From contig JALIZF010001771.1 of the NCBI GenBank assembly GCA_029948255.1, forward strand, positions 62,001 to 126,000: DNA of 64,000 nucleotides, in the 5' to 3' direction. Made by a program: the position numbers and the translations under genes. The notes below the pieces were generated by a model. It had not been told where the DNA came from. It saw only the letters and a program-made list of their open reading frames with translations, and searched no databases. The DNA is from Telmatactis stephensoni (lineage: Eukaryota > Cnidaria > Anthozoa > Actiniaria > Isophelliidae). Every line of letters starts with the position of its first letter. Position 1 is the first letter of the stretch. Shown in pieces: positions 1 through 11,892 of this stretch.

Positions 1-1816
1 GATGTTGAAATCACTACCAACGGAAATTCTGCTATCTCGGAACTTGGAAGAAATGACAGGAGACTCGTGGAAATTATTCGTAACGAATTCAAAAAGGCTT
101 TGTTCAACTTTTTTGAACGACGGTACCCGATACTTATACCAGGCCCTCCCGGTCCTCCTGGAAAAACTGGTTTGACAGGTCGTCAAGGTATGCCTGGTCC
201 CAAAGGTCAAAAAGGATCACGTGGTGAGACAGGCGCGCAGGGGCCCTCGGGGTATCCTGGAATAAAGGGACAACATGGAATAAAAGGATCGAAGGGAGAC
301 CCTGGAATGGTTGGACCAGTTGGATTACCTGGTCCACAAGGAGCACCAGGACCGAAGGGAGAGTCAGGACAATCACTCGAAGCACCAAGAGTTATTGTGG
401 CACCTACTCGTTTGGTCGTCAACGAAAGTGAATCTGCAGTATTCCGCTGTTCTGCCAGCGGTTTCCCCCGCACTGAGGTTATCTGGAGCAAAGTGGGCGA
501 GTCGCTGCCTTTTAAAAGGGTAACAGCTGACGTCAGTGGAGAACTAAAAATAGAACACATTAAAATGAGTGATACTGGTAACTATCAATGTATGGCGAGT
601 AATGTTCTTGGTAAAGCAGAACAATTCGCAAGACTTGAGGTGAATTCCCGTCCAAAGGTAATTCTGGAAAAAGGACCAATCTACGTTACTATGGGAACTA
701 ACGTCATGCTCCCCAAATGTCACGTGACAGGATATCCAAAACCCAGAGTCACGTGGTCTAAGTCTTCTGGTCATTTAAAACACAATCATCGCACGACTCA
801 CGGTGACTTACACTTGTTAAAAGTAAATAAAAAAGATTCGGGGAAGTATTTGTGTAAAGCCGAGAATTCATTTGGTTCAGTTATTGCAGGAAGTGAACTT
901 GTTGTAGTTGGGCTACCTGTGCTTATTGACAAACCCGCGTCTTCATATTTTGTACCACAAGCTACAAACCTAAAGCTTATGTGTTCTGCTAGAGGCAACC
1001 CTGAGCCAGTTATCACTTGGAAAAAGGAAAGTGGAACTCTTAATTCAGAGAAACATTATCTTAACGCTGGGTCTCTTCTCCTGAAGAAGCATTCAAAGCT
1101 CTGATACAGGGATATATGTTTGTGTCGCTACAAGTGCTGGAGTGTCTAAAGTAGAAGCGAAAACAAACGTGCAGCTCATCTATCAAGACTGTTCTGAGAT
1201 CTACAAATCTGGAATCAGGAAAGACGGACTTTACACAATTAGCCCTGACGGCAAGATTACCTTCAGGGTATACTGTGACATGACAACTGACGGTGGGGGG
1301 TGGACTGTGTTCCAAAGAAGACAAGACGGATCAATAGACTTTTACCGAAACTGGAAACAATACAAAACAGGTTTTGGAAACCTGACTGGTGAGTTTTGGT
1401 TGGGTAACGACTACATTCATAGACTGACAGCAAGAACGGCGTCGACTTTGCGCGTAGAACTGGAAGACTGGGGAGGAATAAGAGTGCATGCCAAATATGG
1501 TATCTTCAGTATTACCGATGAATCCGATCAATACCGATTACAAGTCGGCTCGTATTCGGGTTCTGCTGGAGATTCTTTATCTCAGCATACCAACATGGCC
1601 TTTACCACAAGAGATCGTGATAATGACGTCCATATGAATCAAAATTTGGCGGTCACGTATTCTGGGGCGTGGTGGTACTACGATGATTACAGTTCTAATT
1701 TGAATGGACAGTATTCCAGGAATGCTGGCAATTGGCAGGGAATCAACTGGGTAAACTTTAAATGGGGTCAGACTCTTAAATACACTGCGATGAAAACTCG
1801 TCCACAGTCATTCTAG
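1..1816 (+). CDS. Collagen-Ig-fibrinogen domain protein, 5'-partial, frameshifted
   Basis: The frame is open from base 1, so the true start lies upstream. In order there are about 26 Gly-X-Y triplets (about 140-376), three Ig-like domains (about 388-640, 650-905, 910-1165; each with Cys...Trp...DxGxYxC) and a C-terminal fibrinogen-related domain (about 1175-1813) ending in TAG. Proteins of this build are secreted, trimerise through the collagen stem and can bind glycans or microbes; that role is inferred from the family. The frame shifts by one base near 1085-1095, inside the third Ig domain: the upstream frame stops at 1104 and the Ig domain resumes in another frame ([10 protein letters not shown]). 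The fibrinogen domain keeps the DC...VYCDM cysteine pair, the DRDND calcium-site-like motif and GAWWY, but both later cysteines (normally CA...GAWWY..C) are replaced, by Leu-Ala and by Tyr. No intron is visible in 1.8 kb. It could be a retrocopy or pseudogene, a real single-exon gene with a sequencing error, or a recently broken gene. Confidence 0.82.
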
Positions 1817-1846
1817 AATCCCCCACGAAGTAGCATGACATAATTA

Positions 1847-2073
1847 GGCTGGTTTTACACGCGACGATTTGCAACAACGATCGGTTTTTTACGCAACGCT
1901 AAGTTAATGCCGTGTAACATACGCTTTTTAAGCGCAATTATGGCTTCGGCAACACGTTGCGAGTTTTTAATCTGAAGTCAAAACTTGCAACGCAAAATAA
2001 CGAATTTGACCCAAGTTGTACCGCGGCGTTGCGCGAAAAATCATCGTCGCAAATCGTCTAGTGTAAAGGGCTG
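1847..2073. repeat. Palindromic MITE-like element
   Basis: The ends are imperfect inverted repeats built on TTTACAC..GACGATTTGC. The left arm begins GGCTGGTTTTACACGCGACG and the right end reads CGCAAATCGTCTAGTGTAAA. No coding potential is seen. It abuts or overlaps the next inverted-repeat element. Confidence 0.6.
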
Positions 2074-2482
2074 TTAATTTACACGGGCGATTTTGTCGCG
2101 CAACAAGAGCGGCGATTTGAACGGCGATTCACTTAAAACCATAAGTCGAACGTGTGAACATCCGGGATTTTACTGCGATTTTTACTGACGGCAATTTTAG
2201 CGCGATATCTCGGCGATTTTATGAAAAGAAGCATTTTCGATCCGGTGTTTTTAACTCTATTTCATTCGTCCTACTTGTTTCAAGAGATGCATACTTGTTT
2301 AGTTTCGAACGCTGGTCGAAAATGCCTCTTTTCATAAAATCGTCGACATGTCGTGCTAAAATTGCCGTAAAAATCGCAGTAAAATCGCCGGCTGTTCACA
2401 CGCACGAATTGTTGTCGCAGTAAAATCGCCGTTCAAATCGCTTGTCTTGTCGCGCGACAAAATCGCCCATATAAATCAGCCT
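2068..2482. repeat. Foldback element of about 415 bp
   Basis: The left end (AATTTACACGGGCGATTTTG) is matched by the reverse complement of the right end (CAAAATCGCCCATATAAATC). Complementarity continues inward through GGCGATTTGAACGGCGATT, so most of the element can fold into one hairpin. The small open frame inside it is a by-product. Confidence 0.65.
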
Positions 2483-2943
2483 TTACAGTCAATTATTAGC
2501 CCTTTTTCTCAGGTTTGCATGCGCGCTCGTGCACGTGGCACGTTAGCGGCACTTCAAACAAAAACTATCAGACTTTAACGGGACACAAATTCAAAATAAC
2601 AGCACGAACAAGAGCAGATCTCAAAAAGATCGTCACGTTAAAAGAGATTTAGAAAATTCAAAATCAAAGAACGAAGAGAAAAATGGTTATTATATATGGT
2701 ATCGTGAGAAAAAGGGATATTATATTATATCTCGAGACGTATTAGTAGCTCTTAAATTCCCAGTCTGCATATGTTATTATTACAACCTTGGAGCAATCAT
2801 GTTATGCATGTCTGTATTATCCATACTCTTATAGCAAAAAAGGTTCATATATAGCATTCCAAGTAAGTCTAAATGAGCAGAACGTGACTATCTGCAAAAA
2901 AAAATATCTACATTCATTTTATTCATTTATCGATACCTCAAGG

Positions 2944-3088
2944 TAGAGTGCACGCACTTAATCCGCGAAACATAAATAGTACAAAATAGTGCTAAATTAT
3001 GGTAATTCCTTTGTTACCTATTGTCTATTCAACACTATTAGTAGTAATTAGTAGTGTTTGCTTCCACGGATTAAGTGCATGCACTCTA
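2944..3088. mobile_element. TA-flanked MITE
   Basis: A 145 bp unit has inverted ends GAGTGCACGCACTTAATCCG / CGGATTAAGTGCATGCACTC, each preceded or followed by TA. A TA target duplication is typical of Tc1/mariner-derived elements. It is non-coding. Confidence 0.65.
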
Positions 3089-5434
3089 GCAGAGAGCATG
3101 CCTAGGGATATGAGAAACGCCTGTCACGTGACGCGACGTGTTACCCCGCAATTGGGGTCGGGTATTTTTAGAACTGCTTTGCAACCTCCCGCATTCGCTT
3201 CCAGCGGGAGCTGTTTGAGCCGCGAGATTTAAAAAAATGGCTCAAATGTGGAGATGTGGAGCAAGCAAAACAAGCCTAATCTTGAAAATATTCTCTAATA
3301 TCGAGCTTGGGCTCCCTGTGGAGCAACTCGTCAAACTTAACCCCGGAAGGTTTTTACGAAGGGTGCGCATCTCAGGTATACTTAAATTTAAATACCAAGC
3401 AATAAAAAGATGGATAATTAATAAAGTTGTTTTAAGTGTCTGGGGGAAATTTGGAGTGTTTAAAATGTGTGTGAAAACTGACTTTGAAATGACTTGCGCT
3501 AAGTAACCTTGACGCATTTTGAAGCCAGCTGTCGCACTAGCTTTAAAACATTTAAAACCCGTCGCACGATTTTCGAAATACAAAAGCTATTTTATTTGGA
3601 GATAACGTTCGTGAGGGCTTCTCTGCCCTTGCTCACCTCAACCATCAAAACCCAAGAGTGAGAATGAGAGACTACAACTCGCACAATTTTCATCAAAACT
3701 ATTTCGCATCCTACATAAGCAATAGAAAATTCTCAAATAATAATTTGGGTCTGATTTTATTCCACTCCTCTGATTTATTGTTCCTTTTGAAAGCTTTTGT
3801 AACATCAGTGAAGATGAATTCCAAAGGTCTATTTTCAAATCCCTTCTGCTACATGGCAGGCTTTTCTGAACTCAATTTTCATTGGATGTATGTTATTTCC
3901 AGAATCTTGCGCGTGCATGCGTAGTTTTTAAAGTAGATTAGCACGCAATTAAATTTGCCCAAAATGAAAGTTGGCCAGTTGGCCAAAAATGAATTATGCC
4001 AGAGACCAGCCTGTAACCAAGGCCTTTCTTCGGTTTCTATTCGCCCTTCCTTGTGAATTGAGCGCCGCTGTTTTGAGAAAAGCGAGAACAGAAAGCCGAA
4101 AGTAACGGAGGCTGCGGGTTTGAGATTGGAATGCACTTTACTACTTAAGGCAAAGCGATCGCCCATTCGTGTGCATTCTTGTGCCTGTTTTGCGTACGCG
4201 CGCTAACACCGAAATTTGACCGGTCTTCCTGTGTTCTAAATATTTCAATATGGCGAATGGGTCGGCGGACGCGGCGTAGCAGTATTTAAAGCTTATAATC
4301 TTATAATAGAAAATCTAGCACGCCGGCATATCCTAATTCTCATATTTTTCGGCATTTTTTAATCAAAGCTATAACATATCAAAAAAGAAAGAAATGCGTC
4401 TATAGGTTTTTGAGAAAATCGTGAAAACTGAGCTTTGTTTAAAAATACCTCAAGCAGGAGGGAGGAGGTGACTCCAGTGATTTATATTAGACGCGCGCGC
4501 TGGTATAGTGCATTTTGATGTCTGCAATGTGACGTCACGGATGGCGTACATAGCAACCAAAATTGAGTTCTCAAAATGCTGAAACACAGAAAATCTTTAA
4601 TTTTGAACAAAGAAAAACATGAAACCAGCTTTTTTGTGGCAAAACTTGTCGTTCGATACGAAAAAAGCACAATTTTGAAAGGCTATACCTTTGTCTGATG
4701 TAATAAAAGAAATAAAATTAAAAAACAGCAAACAAAACAACTATTACACAGAGAAATCATTACAGGACTATTACTTAGACAATCAAGAAACGGACCTAAC
4801 GTTAAATGCATTTCGAATAAGTCAGTCTTAAGTCTCTTTTTGAATTTTTCTTTCTGGTGTAGTAAAAAACAAAACAATAACTGATCCTAAGCAACAAGTG
4901 ATAACATCTGCGCATGTCTCTAGCTTCTATTGTCTTGGACAAGTGGATAATTTTGAAAAGATAATTTCTAGCTGTTCGTACTTCTGCACTCGACTGTAAT
5001 GTACGAAAAACGTAGGGGAGACTATATACGACTCTCTTTATGAAAGAGGTAGCCCTAAGCCAGATTAAAACCGTAATTGAGGCCACTTCCGTTCAGCGGT
5101 TCGCGCATACGTCATGTTATCACTTGCTGTTCTGATTCTACGGTTGCTATGTACAGCCCATGACGTCACGAGATCCAACAACGCTGAACATGAATCCAGG
5201 GCGGAAAACAATAGAGACGCCTCCCTCCTGCATGTGTGCTTCTTTAGCTTTACGTATGGCATCGCGGAACACTGTGCATGCACCGGAAGAATTATTGTTA
5301 GTGGCCATCTGCAACTGCATTGTTTGTTTGTTTTTTGTTTTTTTTTATGTGTTTGCTTGTTTATTTGTTTGATTGATTGATTGATTGATTAATTTTTCCT
5401 TTCCAGCTCTTTCTTTCTTTGCTTCTTTTTTACT
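3089..5434. other. Intergenic stretch, no gene recognised
   Basis: Only short open frames without recognisable domains are present. Base composition is mixed, with short homopolymer and GATT runs near 5360-5390. I see no RNA gene or strong repeat here. Confidence 0.5.
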
Positions 5435-7355
5435 TGCTATTTAATTTCCTTCTTATCATCTTTTTTGAATATTTTTTGACAGCCAGTTTGACGTTGTCAC
5501 ACAATAACTTTCACCAAAAAAAATTAATATATAATTGTATGTACAAGGAAACAAAGCGGCAAGTATCACGCTAGTATACAAGTAATCGACTATTATGTCT
5601 TGTAAAGAGTCTTCCACTGCTCAAGTACCCTCTGAGGAAAGTTCAAGCGATTCAGAGTGTTCTTTACGACAAAAGCTTTGACTTCCTCAAAGAAGTGTAC
5701 TTTGTGTCACCGAGAGAGAGCCCGCTCCTTTCACCTGCAAACAAATAGAAAAATACCAAGCGTTCAAGTTCTCAAAGCCTAAAGCTTTCATCAACATGAA
5801 CAATTCAATTTCACAAGAAAACGTACAGAACAATTTTGACTCCTTGACACTTATTCTGGAAACAAATCCTCACCTTCGCAACTACCTATATTTCATGGTT
5901 GTCTTCAATGTTCTCAGCTCGATTCTGGCTGTGGTGTTAAACTTTTTGATCATTTTGACTTTTGCTAAGACATCTTCTCTAAGAACTCCGTCGTACATTT
6001 TAATCCTTAGCTTGGCCATCTCTGACTTTGGAGTTGGATTGATAACGCAGCCGGCATATTGTTGCCGTATGATTGCGTTGTTGACGAAGAATTTGTCTTT
6101 GTATGAAAACAGTTGGAACGTATACTCTATAACGTTTGATATATTTATAACTGCTTCATTTCTAGCCGTCAGCTGTATAACTATCGATCGCTTTCTTGCT
6201 GTTCACTTGCATCTGAGGTACCAAGAACTTGTCACAACCAAGCGGTCTTACACAGTGGTGATAATTATTTGGGTTTTTTGTTTCTCTTTGAGTTTTTTAC
6301 ATGCGACAAGTAAATTATGGATATTCATTGTCCATAATTGTTTGGGTTCAATTATCGTTATTCTAGACATTTTTTTGATGGTCAAAATTTTTCGAGTAAT
6401 TCGTAAACACTCCGTACAGCCACATGCTTGGCAACAGCAACCACAACGGCCGACCATGAACATGCAAAGATAAGATAAAGATACAAAAAAATCGGCGCCA
6501 ATACCATGTACTACATCATGGGGGTATTTCTAATGTGCATTCTTCCTGGTTTGATCTTCTTCCTTGTGGATTACGGGCTCAACGCAGCAGCGTTAGATTC
6601 AACATCCAGACTAGAACAAAGAAATGTAACAAAAGGCTTCCTAACCATGCCCCTCTATTAACTATGGTTAGACATAGGAGACGAGTACAGCGACTTTATG
6701 CAAAGCATTTAGCAATAACGTTATTTATGATGAACAGTGCGTTGAATCCAATGATTTATTGCTGGAGAATAGACGAAATACGTAATGCTTTGCTCCAATT
6801 ACTGTGTAGACAGTGACAATGATCATGTATGTACATTTTGTGCCTGTTTAATTCATATATAGATCAAGATGTAAATTTCGAATTAATAAAAGTTCAAAGG
6901 TCTTGAATTAGTTGGATGAATAAAAGTGTTTTGAGTTTGATTCGTTTTTATTCGTAATTAGTTTTCTTTTTTCACTTATATTCCTTTCTTTTGCATCTTT
7001 TCGTAAAACGTCTCAGTAATCTTTTCTCGTACCGCGTCAACCTAGCCTGGTGTTTATTTCATTTCAGTTATTTTAAAACAAATTTCATGTAGCACCTGGA
7101 CTTTCATCAGTACATATAACTTCCAAAGGACTACAACTATCCTGCAATCGGATGTTTTACTGTTTTTTCTGATTCGGGGAAATATGGTAACTTTATTTTT
7201 GCAAAGAATCGAAAGGACTATGACATAGTCACAAAGCTACGAACAATCGTGGCTGAGGGTGACTGAGGGGGCTTCATAACTTTTTTGTTTTTGTTTTTGT
7301 TTTGCTTTCATATCTAAGGCTCCAAAAATAACGCTCTGTAAAGAAAATGTTCGGC
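5435..7355 (+). repeat. Tandem segmental duplication, copy 1
   Basis: This block is highly similar to 8110-10205. It includes about 350 bp upstream of the receptor gene (for example TTTGACGTTGTCACACAATA), the receptor frame, the 3' UTR with an AATAAA at 6885-6890, and about 450 bp beyond. Copy 1 carries the broken receptor. Confidence 0.85.
5796..6816 (+). pseudogene. Rhodopsin-like (class A) GPCR pseudogene, copy 1
   Basis: The frame starts at the ATG at 5796 and matches the downstream intact copy through TM1-TM5, with TM2 LSLAISDFGVGL and a DRF motif after TM3. It then stops at 6473. Compared with copy 2 there is an extra stretch of about 11 bases (AAGATAAAGAT) near 6464 plus about 3 further bases. 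A 75 bp insertion follows at 6598-6672, bounded by direct repeats of GTTAGA. Five extra bases sit near 6683. TM6 and TM7 (NPMIYCW) are still readable after 6535 in shifted frames. Several independent frame-changing differences argue for a true pseudogene rather than an assembly error. Confidence 0.85.
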
Positions 7356-8109
7356 TTCAGAAAGACCATAAAGACTTTCCTTAGTCGGAGTGGCTGTCAG
7401 AAGGAGTTCCTTACTCGACCACTTTCCTTACTTAGGGCTGTACTTCCCAATTAACACTGGGTCATACCTCGAACTTGCCTCGCTAGTTTGTACAAAGACT
7501 AGAGTGTGCGAGTGTACTTCGGTGACAAATATCGATATGGTCCTTATATAAAAACTAATATAAATTAAATCTAATTTCCCTGTTTACATCACGTTTGGAG
7601 TCAAAAAGAAACCCTACGTTGGTGTGTTTGGGATATAGTGAAAGAGGATGTGTCACACAGCGGGAAACTCGAAGCAAATCCTATGATGAAAACAGTCAAG
7701 GGTACAACTCTAAAAATGCTTAATTAGTAACTGAAAATTACTCAAAAATACATTGAGGTTAATAAATACATAATTACTGGAAATTTGTAGCGTAACACAT
7801 GATATTGTAATCGTACTGAAAAGAACATGGCGAAACATACATTTTATTACGAAACATTCTTATTTAAAAAATGGTCATTTAAAAAATGGTCAGACAAAAA
7901 TTAAAGTTTGTTTGTCTGAGTTGTGACGTCACTACCACGTTCTCCGCTATTAATTCATTACTATTTGATCAAGGCTCCTGCTAAAAGAAGTCTTAAAACT
8001 GCCAAATTAAGTATCCTAGGGTTCCTTCTGTTTATGAATTTCTTTTCATTGCCTCATTTAAACGATAGCATCATTGACATTAGCGTATTTCTTTGCTTGT
8101 TTTTTCTTG
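7356..8109. other. Spacer between the two receptor copies
   Basis: No gene is recognised. The spacer is AT-rich with only short open frames; the TTTAAAAAATGGTCA unit is tandemly doubled near 7864-7891. Confidence 0.45.
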
Positions 8110-8484
8110 CTAATTAATTTCCTTCCTATCATCATTTTTGAATATTTTTGACAACCAATTTGACGTTGTCACACAATAATAAAAAAAAAACATCTTTACA
8201 TGTCATTATACATGTCTAACCGTATGAACAAGGAACCAAAAGCGAGTATTAAGCTGTACAAGTAATTATACCAGACGATTATCTCTAGTAAAAGGTTATC
8301 CAGTGCTCAAGTACCCTTTCAGGAAGATTCAATCGATTCAGAGTGTTCTTTATTACAAAAACTTTGACTTTAACACAGAAGTGTGTGTCACCAGGACCTG
8401 CAGAGCCAGCTCAGTCCTTTCACCTGCGAACAAATAGAAAAATACCAAGCGTTCAAGTTCTCAAAGATTAAAGCTTTTATCAAC

Positions 8485-9411
8485 ATGAACAATTCTACTT
8501 CACAAGAAAACATACTGAACAATTTCTACTACTTGACACGTATTCTGGAAACAAATGCTCACTTTCGCAACTATCTGTATTTCCTGATTGTCTTCAATGT
8601 TCTCAGCTCGATTCTGGCTGCGGTGTTAAACTTTTTGATCATTTTGACTTTTGCAAAGACATCTTCTCTAAGAACTCCTTCGTACATTTTAATCCTTAGC
8701 TTGGCCATCTCTGACTTTGGAGTTGGATTGATAACGCAGCCGGCATATTGTTGCCGTATGATTGCGTTGTTGACGAAGAATTTGTCTTTGTATGAAAACA
8801 GTTGGAACGTATACTCTATAACGTTTGATATATTTATAACTGCTTCATTTCTAGCCGTCAGCTGTATAACTATCGATCGCTTTCTTGCTGTTCACTTGCG
8901 TCTGAGGTACCAAGAACTTGTCACAACCAAACGGTCTTACACAGTGGTGATAATTATTTGGGTTTTTTGTTTCTCGTTGAGTTTTTTACATGCGACAAGT
9001 AAATTATGGATATTCATTGTCCATAATTGTTTGGGTTCAGTTTTCGTTATTCTAGACATTTTTTTGATGGTCAGAATTTTTCGAAAGATTCGTAAACACT
9101 CCGTACAGCCCCATGCTTGGCAACAGCAACCACAACGACCGACAATGAACATGCAAAGATACAAAAAATCCGTCAATACCATGTACTACATCATGGGGAT
9201 ATTTCTAGTGTGCTTTCTTCCTGGTATGATCTTCTTCCTTGTGGATTACGGGCTCAACTCAGCAGCATTAGACATAGGAGTACAGCGACTTTATGCAAAA
9301 CATTTAACAATATCGTTATTTATGATAAACAGTGCGTTGAATCCATTGATTTATTGCTGGAGAATAGACGAAATACTTAATGCTTTGCTCCAATTACTGT
9401 GTAGACAGTGA
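8485..9411 (+). CDS. Rhodopsin-like (class A) G protein-coupled receptor
   Basis: An intact single-exon frame encodes 308 residues from the ATG at 8485, chosen because it aligns with the start in copy 1; the in-frame extension to 8383 lacks an ATG. A short N-terminus carries an N-glycosylation site (NNST). Seven hydrophobic helices follow: TM1 with N (VLNFLIIL), TM2 LSLAISDFGVGL, TM3 ending in DRFLAV, a TM4 with Trp, a very short second extracellular loop, TM6 with CFLPG, and TM7 NPLIYCW. The tail ends about 12 residues after TM7 with a Cys (LLQLLCRQ). Differences from the class A consensus are DRF for DRY, CFLP for CWxP, and no obvious Cys at the top of TM3, so the usual TM3-loop 2 disulfide is probably absent. 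The receptor acts at the plasma membrane; ligand and G protein cannot be told. Lineage-specific expansions of such receptors are common in cnidarians. Confidence 0.88.
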   Translation: MNNSTSQENILNNFYYLTRILETNAHFRNYLYFLIVFNVLSSILAAVLNFLIILTFAKTSSLRTPSYILILSLAISDFGVGLITQPAYCCRMIALLTKNLSLYENSWNVYSITFDIFITASFLAVSCITIDRFLAVHLRLRYQELVTTKRSYTVVIIIWVFCFSLSFLHATSKLWIFIVHNCLGSVFVILDIFLMVRIFRKIRKHSVQPHAWQQQPQRPTMNMQRYKKSVNTMYYIMGIFLVCFLPGMIFFLVDYGLNSAALDIGVQRLYAKHLTISLFMINSALNPLIYCWRIDEILNALLQLLCRQ

Positions 9412-9837
9412 CAATGATCATGTATGTACAGTTCTTGCCTGTTTAATTCATATATAGATCAAGATGTAAATTACGAATTTTAAAATAAAAGGTTCAAAGG
9501 TCTTCAAATAGCTAGATGAATAAATTTATTTTAAGCTAGTTTGTTTCGTTTTTATTCGTTATTAGTTTTCTTTCTTCACTTATTCCTTTCTTCGATCTGT
9601 ATCTTTTCGTAAAACTTCTCAGTAATCAGTCTTCTCTCGTTCCGCGTCAACCTAGCCTGCATGGTGTTTATTTCATTTCAGTTATTTTAAAACAAATTTC
9701 ATGTAGCACCTGGACTTTCATCAGTGCATATAACTACCAAAGGACTACAACTATCCTGCAATCGGATGTTTTACTGTTTTTTTCTGATTCGGGGAAATAT
9801 GGTAACGTTTGCAAAAAATCGAAAGGACTATGACATA

Positions 9838-10100
9838 TTAGTATTCACCAACATAAGGCCGGCTATTACAAATCCTGCATTCTGATTGGCTCCCTAACCT
9901 CGGGCTGAGAGGAAGCGCGAGTAATAATATCAATAAAACATTTTTCTCTCTCTTTGTTTTGTATAGTCTCATTCACCTTTGGCCCAATATGTTGGTGAAT
10001 ACTAAAACAATTAGACCTCTCGGCCTCATGGACTACGAGTTTGAATAGCCCATTCGGCCCTCGTAGTCCATTCGGCCTCGAGGTCTAATTGTTAATTAGT
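9838..10100. mobile_element. Inverted-repeat insertion in duplication copy 2
   Basis: This sequence is absent from copy 1, where GACATA runs directly into GTCACAAAGC. It contains one palindromic unit at 9838-10005 (TTAGTATTCACCAACAT / ATGTTGGTGAATACTAA) and a second at 10009-10090 (AATTAGACCTCTCGGCC / GGCCTCGAGGTCTAATT). No open frame of note is present. It inserted after the tandem duplication, or was lost from copy 1. Confidence 0.75.
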
Positions 10101-10205
10101 CACTAAGCTACGAACAATCGTGGATGAGGGGGCTTTATAATTGTTTTGCATATCTAAGGCTCCGAAAATAACGCTCTGTAAAGAAAATATTTGGCTTGAG
10201 AAAAG

Positions 10206-10814
10206 AAATTAATGGGACCCCCTCCACCCACTATACTCGCCACTAAGGAAGAGATTTTAAGACGTCGTTTTAGGCCGGAAGTTTTATTTTACAGAAAGAA
10301 ACGTCAGAACTATAAGTAAGGCTGTGCGGTGGTTCTATCAGACAAAGATCGCGAAACTGTGATCGTTCTGAAAACAACACAGAGAAACATACAATTTATC
10401 ATGAAAACATTGCTTATTTAATAGCTAATACCCTTACGATGTTAAGCAGTGTTCAATGTGATGAATTCAACGATTTCAAGAATATCACCGAACTGTCAAG
10501 CTGCCTTGTTGAAAAGCCGCAGGTGTGCCAGCTTTTTCCCTGTCAAGAAAAACAAGCAGTAGTCAAGACAAAGACTTGCTCGGCGACAAAATGGAAAACG
10601 TAATTTTAATTTTGACAAGTAATCCCATTTGTAAAAGTAGATTTCGGGCACAAAGGAACTTGTCAAGGATCATGCAACTTCCAGGCAAATTTTCCTTGAT
10701 AGGAACGTGTCAATTGGAAATATGAACTTCAGTGTTGATCAGTGTCTACACAAACAGAAAGACTTGCTCGTATAGATCTAGATGAGCTTAATGTTCAGTT
10801 TTAATCTTTTAAAT
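10206..10814. other. No gene recognised
   Basis: There are only short open frames without known domains. An ATTT/AAAT-rich tract near 10810-10835 is the tail of the SINE that follows. Confidence 0.4.
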
Positions 10815-11076
10815 AAATAAATAAATATTCTTTATTTATCCTCGGATTTTCTGAGTAGCATTTCTGCTAGCTAATTGATATCTCCGAGACTCATTCGCAC
10901 ACTCGTTACCCCTACATTCAATATACTTTGCATACAATTTAAAAACTCACATGTTGATTTTTGCTGAGGGAGGAAAAACCGAGAACCCGGAGAAAAAACC
11001 CTCGTGGCAACACATCAAACAAACTCAAACTCACATATGATCAAGCGAGAACTTAACCACTACGCCACCCATGCCA
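10815..11076 (-). mobile_element. tRNA-derived SINE
   Basis: Read on the minus strand, it starts with an A-box-like TGGCGTAGTGGTTAAG and continues into a core CTCCGGGTTCTCGGTTTTTC. It ends in a tail of TTTA repeats at 10815-10840. The B box is not well preserved. The same core (CGAGGG...CTCTGGTTCTCCTCC) recurs in the SINE at 46395-46560. Confidence 0.6.
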
Positions 11077-11892
11077 CCCTTTTCTTGTGTGAAATGAATT
11101 GAATTTTTATTCCCAAAATAAAGCAGATCGAGATAACTGCGAAAAATAAAACATCACGACGATCAATCAATCGTAACACGATTTTGCTTGTCTCTCGATT
11201 CCATATTGCTGAAATGTAAACGGATCGAATTCATAGATGTGATCAAATTGAGTTTTCAGCTGTAGTCAAAGCGATTGTTGGAAATTTTTGAATCAACGTA
11301 TCAGAGAAGAAAGCCATGAAAGAATATCAGTAAAATAATAAAGAATATTTCATACTCAAAGCGGACATAAAATAATGTATTGACATATTGACCATAGTGA
11401 ATAGAAGTCCCAAGCATATGTAGTTTTGGGCGATTGGTCTGTAATACGGTATATATACTTTCAAGGGAAAACTTCACTTTTGATCTGAAAACGGGCAGAA
11501 AAAGATCACATTTCCCGGGTCTGAAATAGGATACGGGTTTCAGCAAGCAGTTTGCACGCCACCCACATTTCCGTGACCCCCACCCCACCCCACTACTGCC
11601 AACCCCAATCCCCCTTGAAACACTCAAAAGGCTTAAGAAGATTGACATTGAAAATGAAACATGTCATGCTATCTAAAAGTTTATGTATTAGTCATAATGG
11701 ACTCATATTACATACAATTCAAGTCAACAACACTACAAGCAAGCATTCATAAATCGTCAGTTGTCTATTTTTTACGCCATATTAATACAAATAAATCGCC
11801 ATTATTTTATATTCTTTTAATGCTGCGAGTATGCAAGGTATACAACAACAATGAGAGTGGGTACATTTAACCCGTGAAACACTAAGTGAACG

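Larger units (their letters stand above)
8110..10205 (+). repeat. Tandem segmental duplication, copy 2
   Basis: This copy matches 5435-7355 in sequence and order, including the 3' UTR (AATAAA at 9484-9489). The copies differ mainly by an insertion of roughly 260 bp near 9838-10100 in this copy and by the small insertions in the copy 1 gene. Confidence 0.85.

Noticed and set aside
134..560. Minus-strand frames opposite the collagen repeats
   Set aside because: Gly-X-Y coding is GC-rich and repetitive, leaving antisense frames open; no domain is seen.
8383..8484. 34-residue N-terminal extension of the receptor
   Set aside because: It begins at GTG, has no signal-peptide character, and copy 1 aligns from the ATG equivalent to 8485.
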